Positions 22,600 to 34,639 of a stretch of DNA of 64,000 nt are shown here, piece after piece; within the stretch, counting starts at the first letter, position 1, and every line of letters starts with the position of its first letter. Source of the DNA: Notospermus geniculatus (Eukaryota; Nemertea; Pilidiophora; Heteronemertea; Lineidae); assembly GCA_002633025.1 (NCBI GenBank), contig NMRB01000146.1, positions 379,272 through 443,271 of the forward strand, read 5' to 3'. The notes below the pieces were generated by a model, which was given only the letters and a program-made list of their open reading frames with translations, did not search any database and was not told where the DNA came from. A program made the position numbers and the translations under genes.

Positions 22600-23535
22600 T
22601 CTGTACATCAACCATACCAGTGAACCAGCGACGCTGTCGTAATCGTCGACGAACGTCTTCTGGTTTCTAAATCACTCTACATCAATCATCACCCGATACG
22701 CGATACTGTCTGTGAAGATACGACATTCGTTATGCCCAATCATCAGCGAGAGATCGTGCTAATTAGTCGAAAACATATCACACGTGTTATTGTACACCGA
22801 AAAAAATAAACCGTCTTTCATTTCTAATCCGGATCGATAGAGCGACATATACAGGTAGTTTCACTAAGATTCAGATCGATCGAGCTACATATGACCTTCT
22901 GTTTTTTCGTTGCAATCTGATAAAACTGATTCTTTTGTTTGTGATTTTCAAATTATGAAAATGTTTTGACAGATTTTCTCATATTTCCTTCAATTGTTCA
23001 TATACGGCCTCGCTTGCCGACAACTTCCGTCGCTCACGCGCTGGCATATTAGCTTTCTCAAGCGAGGGAAGCCTTGTCAAACTGCGAAAAAGCATCGATT
23101 ACTGTATCAGACTAATAACGACAGTAAAATGTCAAAGTTAAACCCTTTTTGTTTAAGAAAAGCTTATAAAACGTAGAATATCATGTAGGGGCGGAAAGTC
23201 TAAATAACCCTCTCTTTGTAGAAAAGAGGAAAAAATAAGTGCACATGTTCGTAAATAGCGTTAATGTTTTACATGTCACAGAACATCAATAATGCCATGC
23301 CCTTACTCCTTCGCGAATCTGACGATGTATTTTTTTTAAAAGTTTCTTTCGTCAGTATTCTCGGCAATATTTTTCAGCATTTAGAGTACATGTATATTCT
23401 GTGTTTTCAGTGCAAACCCTGTAGAGACAGGTCATGCTGACCCCGTTCATTGTCAGTGGCATTTTCGATGGAAATTTCTGATCATACCAAATCCTGAAAT
23501 CCTAGTGCAGAATCCTTGTCACGTAGGTATACCGT
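22600..23535. other. No recognisable feature
   Basis: AT-rich spacer with short ORFs only. Confidence 0.4.
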
Positions 23536-23540
23536 ATTGC

Positions 23541-23653
23541 ACAGTTTTCGCAAAGCCCCCGAAACGCCAACGCGAACATATCCTTTTGTTCAGTGCTCTC
23601 TTCGTGGCATCGAACAATAGGTTTGGCGTTTTGGTGGCTTTGCGAAAATTCCC
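23541..23653. mobile_element. GGGAGTTTTCGC MITE, copy 1
   Basis: Arms AGTTTTCGCAAAGCCCCCGA and GGTGGCTTTGCGAAAATTCCC, with the family core TTTTGTTCAGTGCTCTCTTC and GTGGCATCGAACAAT. The right end is followed by TA; the left terminal GGG is degraded. Confidence 0.85.
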
Positions 23654-23794
23654 TATTTATTGCAAAGCGCGCACTCAGAGCTTTCCAATGAAACGATGGT
23701 TTTCCTTTTTGATATATTCTCATTTTCGACATTGGCAGTAAAAGGGTTAAGAATCACGATGTGAAGTCAGTATACAGGGTGTTTCAGAAAAATA

Positions 23795-23945
23795 GAAAGT
23801 TTTCGCAAAGCCCCGAACTGCCAACGCGAACGTCAATCCCATAGGCCGATGCCACGAAGAGAGCACCGAAAAAAGGATAGACGCTGGCGTTGGCGTTTCG
23901 GGGGCTTGCTTGGCGTTGGCGTTTCGGGGGCTTTGAAGAAACTCC
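23795..23945. mobile_element. GGGAGTTTTCGC MITE, copy 2
   Basis: Arms AGTTTTCGCAAAGCCCCGAA and the inverse ending GAAACTCC, core GCCACGAAGAGAGCACCGAA. The right arm is partly duplicated (GGCGTTGGCGTTTCGGGGGC twice). TA precedes the left end. Confidence 0.85.
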
Positions 23946-24141
23946 TTAATGTAAACAAAATTGTCGTTCTACGTGTATTTCATAAAAGGATTTAGAGTAT
24001 CAGTGATATTCCATAATAGAAGAGAACACTGACCAACGCCTGTCCGATGCCGACCACAGAAAATGCCTACTCATTTCCCGTTCACGCTGTTATTGGTATA
24101 CGATGACAGAATCGGATGAAGCATAAGGCGAGGCTTTCTAA

Positions 24142-24172
24142 TTGGTTGGGTGGGTAGGTGGGTGGGTGGGTA
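24142..24172 (+). repeat. GGTGGGT simple repeat
   Basis: TTGGGTGGGTAGGTGGGTGG-type run with five G-tracts. It could form a G-quadruplex on the plus strand. Confidence 0.8.
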
Positions 24173-24179
24173 ACTTAAG

Positions 24180-27090
24180 AGACTTAGGGTTGATGGACAC
24201 CCACGTATCCGGTAAGCGTCCCCTTTGGGAATGTCTTTGCCGCACCTTGTCTGGTTTGTTCCCTATTTCTCTCGTCATGACATCGCATGGCAAAATGGCA
24301 AATGACGTTTCAACGTGGTGTCTAATTATTTATCTACATAATAATGCTGGGAGTCGGCTCAATAAAGTCACACTTAGAAGCTTTGTTTTGCCTCGAAATT
24401 CGGCATGGTAATAGAGGATAGCATGTCCTGATGTAACGGGTGGTTTAATTTGCGAAGAGGACTTTGTTCTGGGTAGCAATTTTACTTTTTTAACGGTGTT
24501 GTTCGATTGCTTTCTAAATTCTCCCTACCGCACACCGTGTTGCACCAATTCCAGCCGTGCCGTGCATTCCAACCTCGGCCAAACTCAGAATCGCCGATTG
24601 TCACGGGTTCTAGTAACCAATATTTCCTTTATTCCGATTGGAAAGGTTCATTTCCACGTTAGAGAGCGACTAAGTCATTAATACGACTGTGGAATTATCG
24701 AGCGTTTTGCTATATATATTGAAAGAAGATAAATATAATTAGCGCTACCAATTGGTTCCACTGCCAACTGAGCTCCTTCCTCCCCGCGGCCACAACACAG
24801 CAAGTCGCCTCTGTCTATATTCCTGCTAATAGCATGGATAGCCATCTTCGCCGCTAGAGAGAGGAGATCAGTTCATCTCTGACGCCGGGGGAGGCGATGG
24901 TCAGATGTACAGCAGGACATGTACATGATATGATGATACACTGTCGTCGTATAGACTACGTATGGATTTGGTGACATACTCAATCAAGTGTTATGTTGTC
25001 TTAACCCTTCCACTACAATGGCCAATTTTGTGAAAAAAGAAAATATGTCAAAGAATCCTTGAAAAGCAACTGAAAATCATCTAGGGGGCCTACGTGTTCG
25101 TTGGGAAGCTCTTCTTTATCCGGATCAGAAAATTTTGCCCAAAGCGCTTAACAATATAGACTCAAGCCCTCAACAAAAGCTCAGATGTATTTAAAAAGTC
25201 TGAATCCACGACTGACTTCTTAAGGCTAAACGACGATGTTACTTGTACATAAACCTACATGTATACATGCATGTACATGCAGTTGTAGATGCATGCATGT
25301 ACATGCAGTTGTAGTACATCATGGCTAGTACATGGCATGTATGCACATCATGTGCATAAATGTACATAGCGTTAACTGAAGGTGTTCTGTCAACTGCCTC
25401 TCAGGTTGCGTGCATTCATATATTTTCCAAGTGATCGTGCACCCGCTGCCAATCCCTAACGATATACTGACTCATTAAACGACTGTATATACAGTATACT
25501 TAGAAACGATCTTCATCGATGTTTTTATGTAAAATCAATCAACACAAAATGTGGAGTTATTCATTCCTGTGAAACTTAATCCAAACATAACTCATCCCAT
25601 ATGAACTGAATGCGCCGTATAGTCTTATGATTATAAGCCGGGACTTGGTTAATTAGAGACATTTATCGATAGAATTGATTAATACATTGATATTGCACCG
25701 CAGGTAGAATTTCTACTGAGATAAAGAAGACATCCGGCCGCATTGAGATGAGTTATGGATCTGATAATACGGAAAAAGTCATCGCTGCTCTGTTGGTGAT
25801 ATGTTTGCGTTAAAAATAGCGACATCTGAATTGGTAATAGGAAAATTGTTGTTTACTGTGGAGCCTCTGTATGAAGACCATTCGTAACACTTCGGGTCTT
25901 TCCGCCATTCTTCGCGAAAATTGAAAGCTGGCACTGTTTCGAGCTGTGAGGTGAGACCTTGGGGCCAGGTAGCTGCTGTCCTGAAACTTGACGCTAGGTG
26001 GCGAAATATGGGCGAGGATATCACCACTAGTATCGACGGTAGGTTTCCATCTTGAAAAGTAGTGCGCGCGCGGAGCGAACAGTAGAAATTCTTCTGTTTC
26101 TAAAGCGGTTACCCCATCACGTCATTTTCTACGCTTACAATATAGATCTGTTGTTGATAGGTGTACAACGGTACATAGTCGGTACAAACATCGGTAGAGT
26201 AAATATAAAGTAATAATAAAGTTATTCTGTTTTATTTTCGACAAGATAAATATTGTTTTCTGCAAATAATAACATTTTGAAAAAGAAGTTCGCGTCACTT
26301 GAAAGACCAAAAATATGGCGGCCCCACCGACGATGACGTCAAGATTTTCAAATGGCGATCTAGCGTCAATGGCTGTGTTAAAATTTCGTCCAAGTATACA
26401 AAATTTTTAACCCTGCGTGGAGTATGCTGGCAGAGGTGAAGGGGATTTTCACTCTGTGTGCATATAAGCTCCAATGTATGATATAAGGCCTCTGTTACAT
26501 AGCAGCTCATTTTTCACTCATCATTTGTGATTTGGCACCAATCATCCGTAACCTGAAGAACGAACACTGTATTACCCATTAACTGTTCACATAAGTGTTC
26601 ATTTTCTGATTTTGATTTCAATGGAAAATGAGGGTGAAAAATGAAAATTGAGTACATGTTTAGTTCATTTCAATGTAACAGCAACCTTACTGTTCCATCT
26701 GAATATTAAATCCCATTAATGACGTCATTTCGTGAGATTTCATCGACGATCCATTTTCCTTCTGCTTGGCAGCTTTGACTATCGTTAGAAACGGAAGCTT
26801 TTAACGTAATATATGGTTTCTACAGTATTCTTTTTAGAACTTGTTGCTCATTTGATGAGCGTCCCTGCTATCGTTCCTAATGCAGTTTTCTAATGCATGG
26901 TGTAGAAATTTCCAACTTAATCTTTTGACTGAATGAGGTAAGTTTCTCAAATATACAAATATCCAGAGGGCATAAAAAGCGAATGAAAAATGTCATTATT
27001 GAAGTAATGGCGAACAAACCAAAAAGCTTTCCACTAAAAATAGATATAAGACCAATATCTTTTTGTTTCTACTTATAAAGCTATTCACTA
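24180..27090. other. Mostly unassigned AT-rich sequence
   Basis: Contains an ACATGCATGT-rich stretch at 25243-25345 and otherwise no repeat I recognise. The minus-strand ORF at 25779-26027 has no recognisable domain. Confidence 0.4.
25243..25345. repeat. ACATGCATGT/ACATGTA-rich low-complexity tract
   Basis: Dense TACATGTA, ATGCATGT and a twice-repeated ACATGCAGTTGTAG. Almost all words are self-complementary. Confidence 0.85.
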
Positions 27091-27095
27091 TCTAA

Positions 27096-27435
27096 GGGGC
27101 CGTCTCAAAATTGTTTTGATGCCAAAAAAGACGAAGTGACTACGTCTGGGGGAGGGGGTTCTCTATTTTGGGAAGCCCACTTCATCTTTTTTGAAAAAAA
27201 TGGCATCACTGACTCTTTTTTACAGGAGAATGATTTTTTTTATATGCAGTCTTTAGAATGGAACAAGGTTCTGGCTGATGGGCCTACTATAGACTGGTTG
27301 AGTCAGAGCTATAAACTTCCCACTTGGGATGAAGCCAATGTCAAGTGCCCACTTCATCTTTTCAGGGGAGGGGGTCAGGGAAAAGATGAAGTCACTTCGT
27401 CTTTTTTGGCATCAATGTAATTTTGAGACGGCCCC
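27096..27435. mobile_element. TIR element, 340 bp, GGGGCCGTCTCAAAATT ends
   Basis: GGGGCCGTCTCAAAATTG on the left is mirrored by AATTTTGAGACGGCCCC; inner arms GATGCCAAAAAAGACGAAGT and ACTTCGTCTTTTTTGGCATC are exact inverses. A second inner pair (CCCACTTCATCTTTT) is direct. The 94-codon ORF inside is incidental. No clear target duplication. Confidence 0.85.
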
Positions 27436-27994
27436 TACCATCTCGACGGCTTATGCTAAGAAAAAAACATAATGTTACATTTGTTGGTTATACAAGAAGA
27501 CAAAGATTATGAAGCATGTAATAGTAGCATTCCGCTATTGAGATGCTGAGACGACATCACGGATAGCTTCACTTCCGTGATAGCATCTCTCAATTATACT
27601 AAGAGAGGGCTTGCCGCGACGTCATGTCGCCTTCGACTCTGAACCATTCGCTTTGAGCTGCAGTCAAAAGACTACTGCTAATTAGCGTGCGATGCATTTC
27701 CGTGACAAAATGCAACCATTTTGAAATCATTCATGGTCCTTTTCTTTTGTTTTCCAAACGGGTAAATCTGTTATTGGCTAATTTGTGCAGTAGGTTTTAC
27801 CTTGGAGGAATACTAGCTTTAATATCCCGCGAAGGTTTTACCAATATTATGACAATCCCTGATATGCGTAAAAGCAAGACTAGGAGAAGTTGGCGTACTC
27901 ATTTCGCAGTGTTGGCACCCATTCCTGATGTAATATTTTTCAATGCTCCCCCCCCCCTCCCCGAATAAGGCGCGACGTGACAATGGGGAGGCAC

Positions 27995-28882
27995 AGTTCA
28001 ATCCTGAACTGCCATAACTGGCAGTTCATAACTGGCAGTTCAGTCCGACGCCTGAAATCAGGACACCTTCCAATTGATGGCAGCATTTGCCAGTCACAAG
28101 GGTGTCCATAGTACGGATGGTGTCCAAAACACTTGTACATTAATAAAGCCAAGAGTATTCATGAAAAGAAAATCCGTGCTCGTATTTCTTGGCAATTTGA
28201 CGTACACGTACGCTGCCGCCGAAGAAAGAAACCTTAGGCCCTCAGAAAAATCCCGAAAACCGCCTGGCAAGCAGCAAGTCAAAAAAGAACATCTTATCTT
28301 ATGAAATGCATCAATTGGATTCGACTGAGATCAATTATTTCTGACGCTATGATGACTGTTAATTGATCATTCGATCACCAGAGAATTAATTGCCGAGGAT
28401 CGCGTTGAGATTTTTTGAAGTGCACGCTACTCCGGATGACACATCGCTTCAAGTGCCCAACAGATATTTCATTGACCGATTTTTTTCTTTGTAACACATC
28501 ACAGTATGACAGCTCCTTTTTTTCAAGAAATTGTATCTTTCGTTTCATTGGATTTAATGTCTATCTGGTGTTAGTCACTGGTCATATTCATAAAGAGAAT
28601 GATGACGACACTGTGAAGCTTCTGTTTTGCCCTTTGTTGTCGAGGCAAATCTTACATGTTCAATGTTACTATGTTCAAAACACAAATGTAGGCCTATTAC
28701 CGAAGTCTCCTGAAATCCCCTTACGGTCTTGCAGCTCAAAGACATTTTACCTAGTTCCAAACACACAAAACCTATATACCTTTCCAACGAAGATGGCGGT
28801 CTAATTGATACATGTGCTAGGTACACTGAAACACTGACCTTTCCACGTCCCCTTGAGACAATGAACAACCCGGCAGACATTA
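27995..28882 (+). repeat. Segmental duplication at gap, copy 1
   Basis: Matches 29548-30325 and 30776-30848 in the same orientation. Copy 1 lacks about 440 bp that copy 2 has between GATGGCGGTC and TACACTGAAACACTG. It has TAGGCCTA at 28689-28696 where copy 2 has TA, and one extra ATAACTGGCAGTTC. It runs into an N gap. Confidence 0.9.
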
Positions 28883-29185
28883 NNNNNNNNNNNNNNNNNN
28901 NNNNNNNNNNNNNNNNNNNNNNNNNNNNNNNNNNNNNNNNNNNNNNNNNNNNNNNNNNNNNNNNNNNNNNNNNNNNNNNNNNNNNNNNNNNNNNNNNNNN
29001 NNNNNNNNNNNNNNNNNNNNNNNNNNNNNNNNNNNNNNNNNNNNNNNNNNNNNNNNNNNNNNNNNNNNNNNNNNNNNNNNNNNNNNNNNNNNNNNNNNNN
29101 NNNNNNNNNNNNNNNNNNNNNNNNNNNNNNNNNNNNNNNNNNNNNNNNNNNNNNNNNNNNNNNNNNNNNNNNNNNNNNNNNNNNN
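28883..29185. other. Assembly gap, 303 N
   Basis: Run of N between two copies of the same segment, as at 2224-3133. Confidence 0.99.
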
Positions 29186-29239
29186 GACATTGTCATACGG
29201 GGACATTCCCATTCATTACACCTAGCTACATCCTTGAGA

Positions 29240-29546
29240 ACACTAAAGTTAAAAGTTAAAGTTAACGTTTGGGTTTATAGTCTGATATCAACAAAGGTAG
29301 AGGTGTCATCCGACTCTACACTTTAACCCCAGTCTATCCTGAAACCTTTCAGTAGAACTGAGATGAGCTGCTCATTCAGCGCTATCCGAGCATTTCCGAC
29401 CGGTACCCATTTATACATCTTATCTGGGTGGAGAGAGGCCGGTGAGGTAAAGAGACTTGCCCGAAGTCTCATGCCCAGTGGGATTTGAACCCGGGACCCT
29501 CTGACCACTAGTCGGAGACCCGAACCACTACACCACCGTGGCTCCA
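29240..29546 (-). mobile_element. tRNA-derived SINE, ~300 bp
   Basis: On the minus strand it begins TGGAGCCACGGTGGTGTAGT. The pol III A box (TGGTGTAGTGG) and B box (GGTTCAAATCC) lie about 40 bases apart. A tRNA-unrelated body follows (GGGCAAGTCTCTTTACC ... ATAAATGGGTACCGG), then an AACTTT-repeat tail at 29243-29262. The head is tRNA-like but not a complete cloverleaf. The parent LINE is unknown. AAAGTT occurs on both flanks. Confidence 0.85.
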
Positions 29547-29547
29547 A

Positions 29548-30848
29548 AGTTCAATCCTGAATTTGCCATAACTGGCAGTTCAGTCTCGAATCAGGACACC
29601 TCTCAATTGATGACAGCATTTGTCAGTCACAAGGGTGTCCTTAGTACGGATTATGTCCAAAACACTTGTACATGTAATAAAGCCAAGAGTATTCACGTAC
29701 GAAAAGAAAATCCGTGCTCGTATTTCTTGGCAATTTGACGTACACGTACGCTGCCGCCGAAGAAAGAAACCTTAGGCCCTCAGAAAAATCCCGAAAACCG
29801 CCTGGCAAGCAGCAAGTCAAAAAAGAAAATCTTATCTTATGAAATGCATCAATTGGATTCGACTGAGATCAATTATTTCTGACGCTATGATGACTGTTAA
29901 TTGATCATTCGATCAGCAGAGAATTAATTGCCGAGGATCGCGTTGAGATTTTTGAAGTGCACGCTACTCCGGATGACACATCGCTTCAAGTGCCCAACAG
30001 ATATTTCATTGACCGATTTTTTTCTTTGTAACGCATCACAGTATGACAGCTCATTTTTTTCAAGAAATAGTATCTTTCATTTCATTGGATTTATGTGCTA
30101 TTTGGTGTTAGTCACTGGTCACATTCATAAAGAGAATGATGACGACGCTGTGAAGCTTCTGTTTTGCCCTTTGTAGTCGAGGCAAATCTTACATGTATAC
30201 TATGTTCAAAACACAAACGTATTACCGAAGTCTCCTGAAATCCCCTTACGGTCTTGCAGCTCAAAGACATTTTACCTAGTTCCAAACACACAAAACCTAT
30301 AGACCTTTCCAACGAAGATGGCGGTCAAACACTTCTCACCATATGACGTCAGAAGCTTCATACCATTCTGGCATTCTAAGCTGGTCAAGCGGGCCATGGG
30401 CACAAACGTTTCGGTAAAATACGGGGAGGTTTAGAAATCAAACGATAAATGTAAACTTTACGACAACGTTATTTTTCATACTACACATTAACCAGATTTT
30501 ATATTGCATTTTCGGTACAAAAATAACGCTGTCGTTAACGTTTACGTTTATCGTTTGATTTCTAAACCTCCCCATTGTCGAGAGGATGCGTTTGGTAGTG
30601 TTATAATGCTTGGACAAGGAATGGCCACGACGTCATGTGGGAGAACGAGACAATCACCAGTCGTTCTCACCCATACATGCCATAGGCATAACCCGAAAGA
30701 CCCCCAAAACCTGATCAGCAACCCTTTTCTGAACCTCTCCCAACCACTGTGGCGTTTCAAATTCAGTGCAACTGATACTTATACTGGGTACACTGAAACA
30801 CTGACCTTTCCACGTCCCCTTGAGACAATGAACAACTCGGCAGACATT
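29548..30848 (+). repeat. Segmental duplication, copy 2, with extra 440 bp
   Basis: Second copy of 27995-28882. The extra interval 30326-30775 contains the MITE at 30423-30573. It reads TA (30220-30221) where copy 1 has TAGGCCTA. The duplication begins immediately next to the SINE head. Confidence 0.9.
30423..30573. mobile_element. GGGAGGTTT MITE, ~150 bp
   Basis: Arms GGGGAGGTTTAGAAATCAAA and TTTGATTTCTAAACCTCCCC, continuing ACGATAAA.GTAAAC..TACGACA. The same family as 54319-54467 and the broken copy at 53917. The terminal GGGAGGTTT motif is shared with elements of other interiors. Confidence 0.9.
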
Positions 30849-30859
30849 TACATAGTCTT

Positions 30860-31440
30860 CCACCTCCTTTTTTGAAATACACGTATATTTTTAACAAGTC
30901 TGAATGTTTCCCTTATGCTCTGCAACAAAACCAATTTACCCGTTGGCAGAACTTGGAAATACAAACTCTACAAAAGATTACCTTGCACTAACCAATTCTA
31001 GATGGAACCTCTCTTGCAGTTAAACATGGCTTGTAGCTTTAAAATAGGCCTCATTACTCACGAAGACTAACATGCTTAATCCATCCGTGGCAAAGTATTT
31101 CTCTTCCAAATTTGCTTTTATTTAGCGAAGGAGCCAAAGCAAATTTCCCTGAGGAAATTTACTGAGTCGATGGTCAATACTGACACACTATTCCTTCATG
31201 TTCTGCCGTCTTATTGCAGCTTCTTTCGTGAATCCTATGCATTCGCAGTCCAGTGCACTATGCATGCGCTGTGCATGCATCATACATGCACTATGCATGC
31301 AGTGTACATTTGACAAGTTACTGTTCAGGGACCTTCACGAAGCTCTCCTAACTATTGTCAATTTGCGGGCAACCTATTGTTCACTATCAGCCTGAAAAAG
31401 GATTTGCTGCCCTTGAAGTTACGGGGTTTTGTGATAAAAG
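30860..31440. other. No gene; ATGCATGC-rich tract
   Basis: A stretch at 31250-31310 is rich in GCATGC and CACTATGCATGC words. Nothing else is recognised. Confidence 0.5.
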
Positions 31441-31444
31441 AATA

Positions 31445-31574
31445 GAGTTTTCCTAAAGCCCCCCCAAAAAACGCCAACGCGAACGTCTATTCTTTTGTTC
31501 GGTGCTCTCTCCGTGGCATCGAACAATGGGTATGGCGTTCGCGTTGGCGTTTCGGAGGCTTGGCGAAAACTCCC
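31445..31574. mobile_element. GGGAGTTTTCGC MITE, copy 3
   Basis: Flanked by TA on both sides. Arms GAGTTTTCCTAAAGCCCCCC and GGAGGCTTGGCGAAAACTCCC, core TTCTTTTGTTCGGTGCTCTC and GTGGCATCGAACAATGGG. Confidence 0.9.
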
Positions 31575-32003
31575 TAATATGGTCTCTGGCGTGCAGCTGT
31601 CTGTTTTACGGATGGTTTTTCTTTGGGATCAATGTGCTGGTTTTTGTTCTACGCCTTGTTTGAGATCAAAGTCAAATCACGATCATGAAACAAACAAGAC
31701 AAACACTCAACGATAGGTTGCATTACAAACGATGTCCAGAGGTGCAGTTTACGTATGGTGTATGTTTTTACTCTATGGTAATGAGTAGTTGGACGAATCT
31801 TGCGATACGTGCATAACATCCAGATGATCAGACATGGTCTTTGTTTTTTATGACCTGCTGGACTGGTGTGTGCAAAAATTCCCTCCCGTGGTAAAGTAGT
31901 ATGTCTTGTGATCAGTGATTGCAAGGTCGATTACGGAAATCGCTGCATGGTCAATCAACCCGTCCGTTCTTGAAGAACTTTTATGGCGTCCCTATAATTA
32001 TTA

Positions 32004-32134
32004 GGGAGTTTTCGCAAAGCCCCAGAAACGCCAATGCGAACGCCAAACCCATTGTTTGATGCCACGAAGAGAGCAACGAAGAAAAGGATAGACGTATGTA
32101 CGCGTTGGCGTTTCGGGGCCTGTGCGAAAACTCT
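32004..32134. mobile_element. GGGAGTTTTCGC MITE, copy 4
   Basis: Flanked by TA on both sides. Near-consensus arms and core (GATGCCACGAAGAGAGCAAC). At 32089-32098 it has GACGTATGTACG where others have GACGTTCG, again an extra TATGTA-type word. Confidence 0.9.
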
Positions 32135-32139
32135 TAATA

Positions 32140-34635
32140 TTAAACTGACTGACGCCTGAATCGGGTGAAGTTATAAGCCAAGCTTTTTGCAGGTAAACTG
32201 GATAACAACAACAACAACAACGCCAACAGCAACTTGAAAGCAGGATATCGTTCCACCAGACGTTTAGTCTGATGCATTGAGAGATCACTCTGAGGTGGCA
32301 CCAGACAACGCGTACATTTTGTACTAACAAGGTGTGTCACAGAAAGTCTTAAGGGAACGAAGTAAACAAAAATACCCCAAATCACTGCAAACAGGACTGG
32401 CAGTGCACAGAAACATGTAAATCTGTGTCCCCCTAAAAGTTACTTTCTTCACTTAATGAAATTAAGCCAGGCTTGAAGCCATCTGTATACATGTTGTTCG
32501 GAGGTTGAATATAAACCTCACGTAGGTTGACCTTACTCACTTCTCCTCATTATGATGACCTACATTTGGTGACCTACTTTTACCTCAGTATCAGACAGAG
32601 CGTTGTTAATAAGTGCGTCTATGTGAATTCAATTAAACTACATCAAAATTCCACGACAGTATATTAATTTTTTCTTAGAGCAGCTTTGCCTATTCGTGTT
32701 AATTATTGGAATTTCTCTTCAGTTTAATGCATTTAATAGCTTTTAAGGAGTAGGCATTAGTCAAAGTGTATTGATCATGAAATTAACAGTCTTTGCACTT
32801 CAAATAAACTGACACATTTTCAGTTTCTTTGTGTTCTTGGGTTGATTGACTTTAACTGAAGATCATTGCAGAAAATGCGTTCTTCCTTTTCTCACCAATT
32901 ATGTTTGATATAAAAAGAAGTGTGTGACTCAGGATCATCGGGAATCTATCGCAATGTGATAATAGCTTTGAAACGAACTCCTTCAGACAATACTTTAATT
33001 AGGGAGGATACCAATAGTCTCACGCACGAGCTAATTTTTGGGGCACAACACGTGGTAACTGCCCACCCCTACCCCCACCCCCACCCCATCCCAAGTCAAC
33101 ATTCAAATACGCGGTCAAAGAATCAAACCGCGAAACCGACAGTAGCGCCGCGGAGTGCAGCTGCAAAGACGGGAACCAGTCTAAGTACATGTATTTCTTA
33201 ATTTTTTTAAAAATTGTGTTTCCGAGTCGCGATTGAATCTCCTTGAACCGAAAAGAGCTCCTAAAAGAGTTCCCAAAGGACATTTCACCATTCTTGGGTT
33301 CCTTACGGTTGTCATACAATACACAGAGCTACATAGTAGCCGGTTATAAACGGTCGCGAACCCTTTGTGAGGCGAGTTGGCATTTCTGATCGAAGGAGTG
33401 TACCCAGGTGAGGGGGACAGACACTGGCATAAGATCAGATCCTTGGGGACCAAGATTTGCCTTTGAGTGAGTGTTTGCCAAGCAACCGCGCACGCCCTAA
33501 CAAAAGCGGCTCTTCTTTCAACCCCCGAGGAATTTTTCAACAATGTGGGAATGGAAAAGGTCATCCTATCATTGATGACATAATTGAGGGGCAGGTTATC
33601 TTTGCCCCCCCCCCTCCGGCCTAAGATCAATAGATTAACAAGACAAGCCGATAACTTTTATTTCTGTTCTTGCGCAAGACTAGTTCCCGACGAGGCGCAG
33701 AAAAGGCCGTAGGGACAGTTAGGACAAATCGACACGATCCTTTCAGTTCCCTATTGTACATTTCTTACTGGAAAAAACAATCGATTTTCACATAAAACGA
33801 GCGACGATAGCCAAGCAACAACTCTAAGTACCAAAACGTGGAATTCGCCTCTTTCTTGGCGTCTGATGCAAGCGTAGTAGCGTCTTCTGTCGACTCGTAA
33901 AGGTCAGAGCGAACAAACAGAAGGTTTAGACGGCTTTATGAGATAAGTGCCGTAAGAATAGGATTTGTAACAAAGCTGGATAGTGAGACTGCGGACCTCC
34001 GCATACAATGAGGCTGACAGTATATCGGGTTTCCTTGCTGAAGTGTACGTCGTATCGTATAATGGAATATGTCATTAGTACTCGTATATTCTTTGGCAAC
34101 ATTTTTGTGATGGTTTTATCCCGAGGCATTGTCTGCTTGCAATAAGCAGCACTCTCAGTCTAATGTTCTATAAACGTGACATGAGAACAAGGTAAGGAGT
34201 GGGATAATGCCTCGACGGAGTTGGGGGAGATAAAAAGAATATCCTATCTCCACTCGGAGGAATTGCGGTTGTTTACCCTCGGGTCGTTTCACCCTCACTA
34301 CCGGTAGTTTTATGTGGGCGTGAGTCAGAGAAAGAGAGAAAGAGGCCTAGGTATCAGTATCGGTGGATCCTGCGAATCACCCACCTGTGCTGGTCGGCGA
34401 GTGCTGAAGTTACGTGGTGCATTCCCTAAGGACTCATAGCTTCAAATATCTACCACTCGCCATTGGATACGGCCATCGTAAGAACAATGTCTGTCTCTGC
34501 GAATGAATAATTTGATAAGGTCGGCGGCTGAATCAGCCGGTTGAGTAGAGTCTCAGAGTTGAGGAGCACTACAGTACCGTACTGTCAGCGTACTGTACTT
34601 CACTTAAGTCAAGAAGATTTCTCGAGTTTTCACCG
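32140..34635. other. No confident feature; simple repeats
   Basis: Holds a CAA microsatellite (32203-32222), a CCCCAC-rich run (33062-33091) and a short dispersed block at 33136-33180 (AGTAGCGCCGCGGAG..GGGAACCAGTCTAA) that recurs inverted near 62622-62670. The 149-codon minus ORF at 33181-33630 shows no domain. Confidence 0.45.
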
Positions 34636-34639
34636 TCTG

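Noticed and set aside
28131-28140. TACATTA versus TACATGTA (29664) as another 6-bp insertion case
   Set aside because: The difference is a single base, so it could be a point deletion; not counted.
28729-29259. ORF of 176 codons over the second gap
   Set aside because: Mostly N-derived and flanked by duplicated non-coding sequence.
29456-29546. Stand-alone tRNA gene on the minus strand
   Set aside because: A and B boxes are present but the acceptor and anticodon arms do not close, and a SINE body and repeat tail follow.
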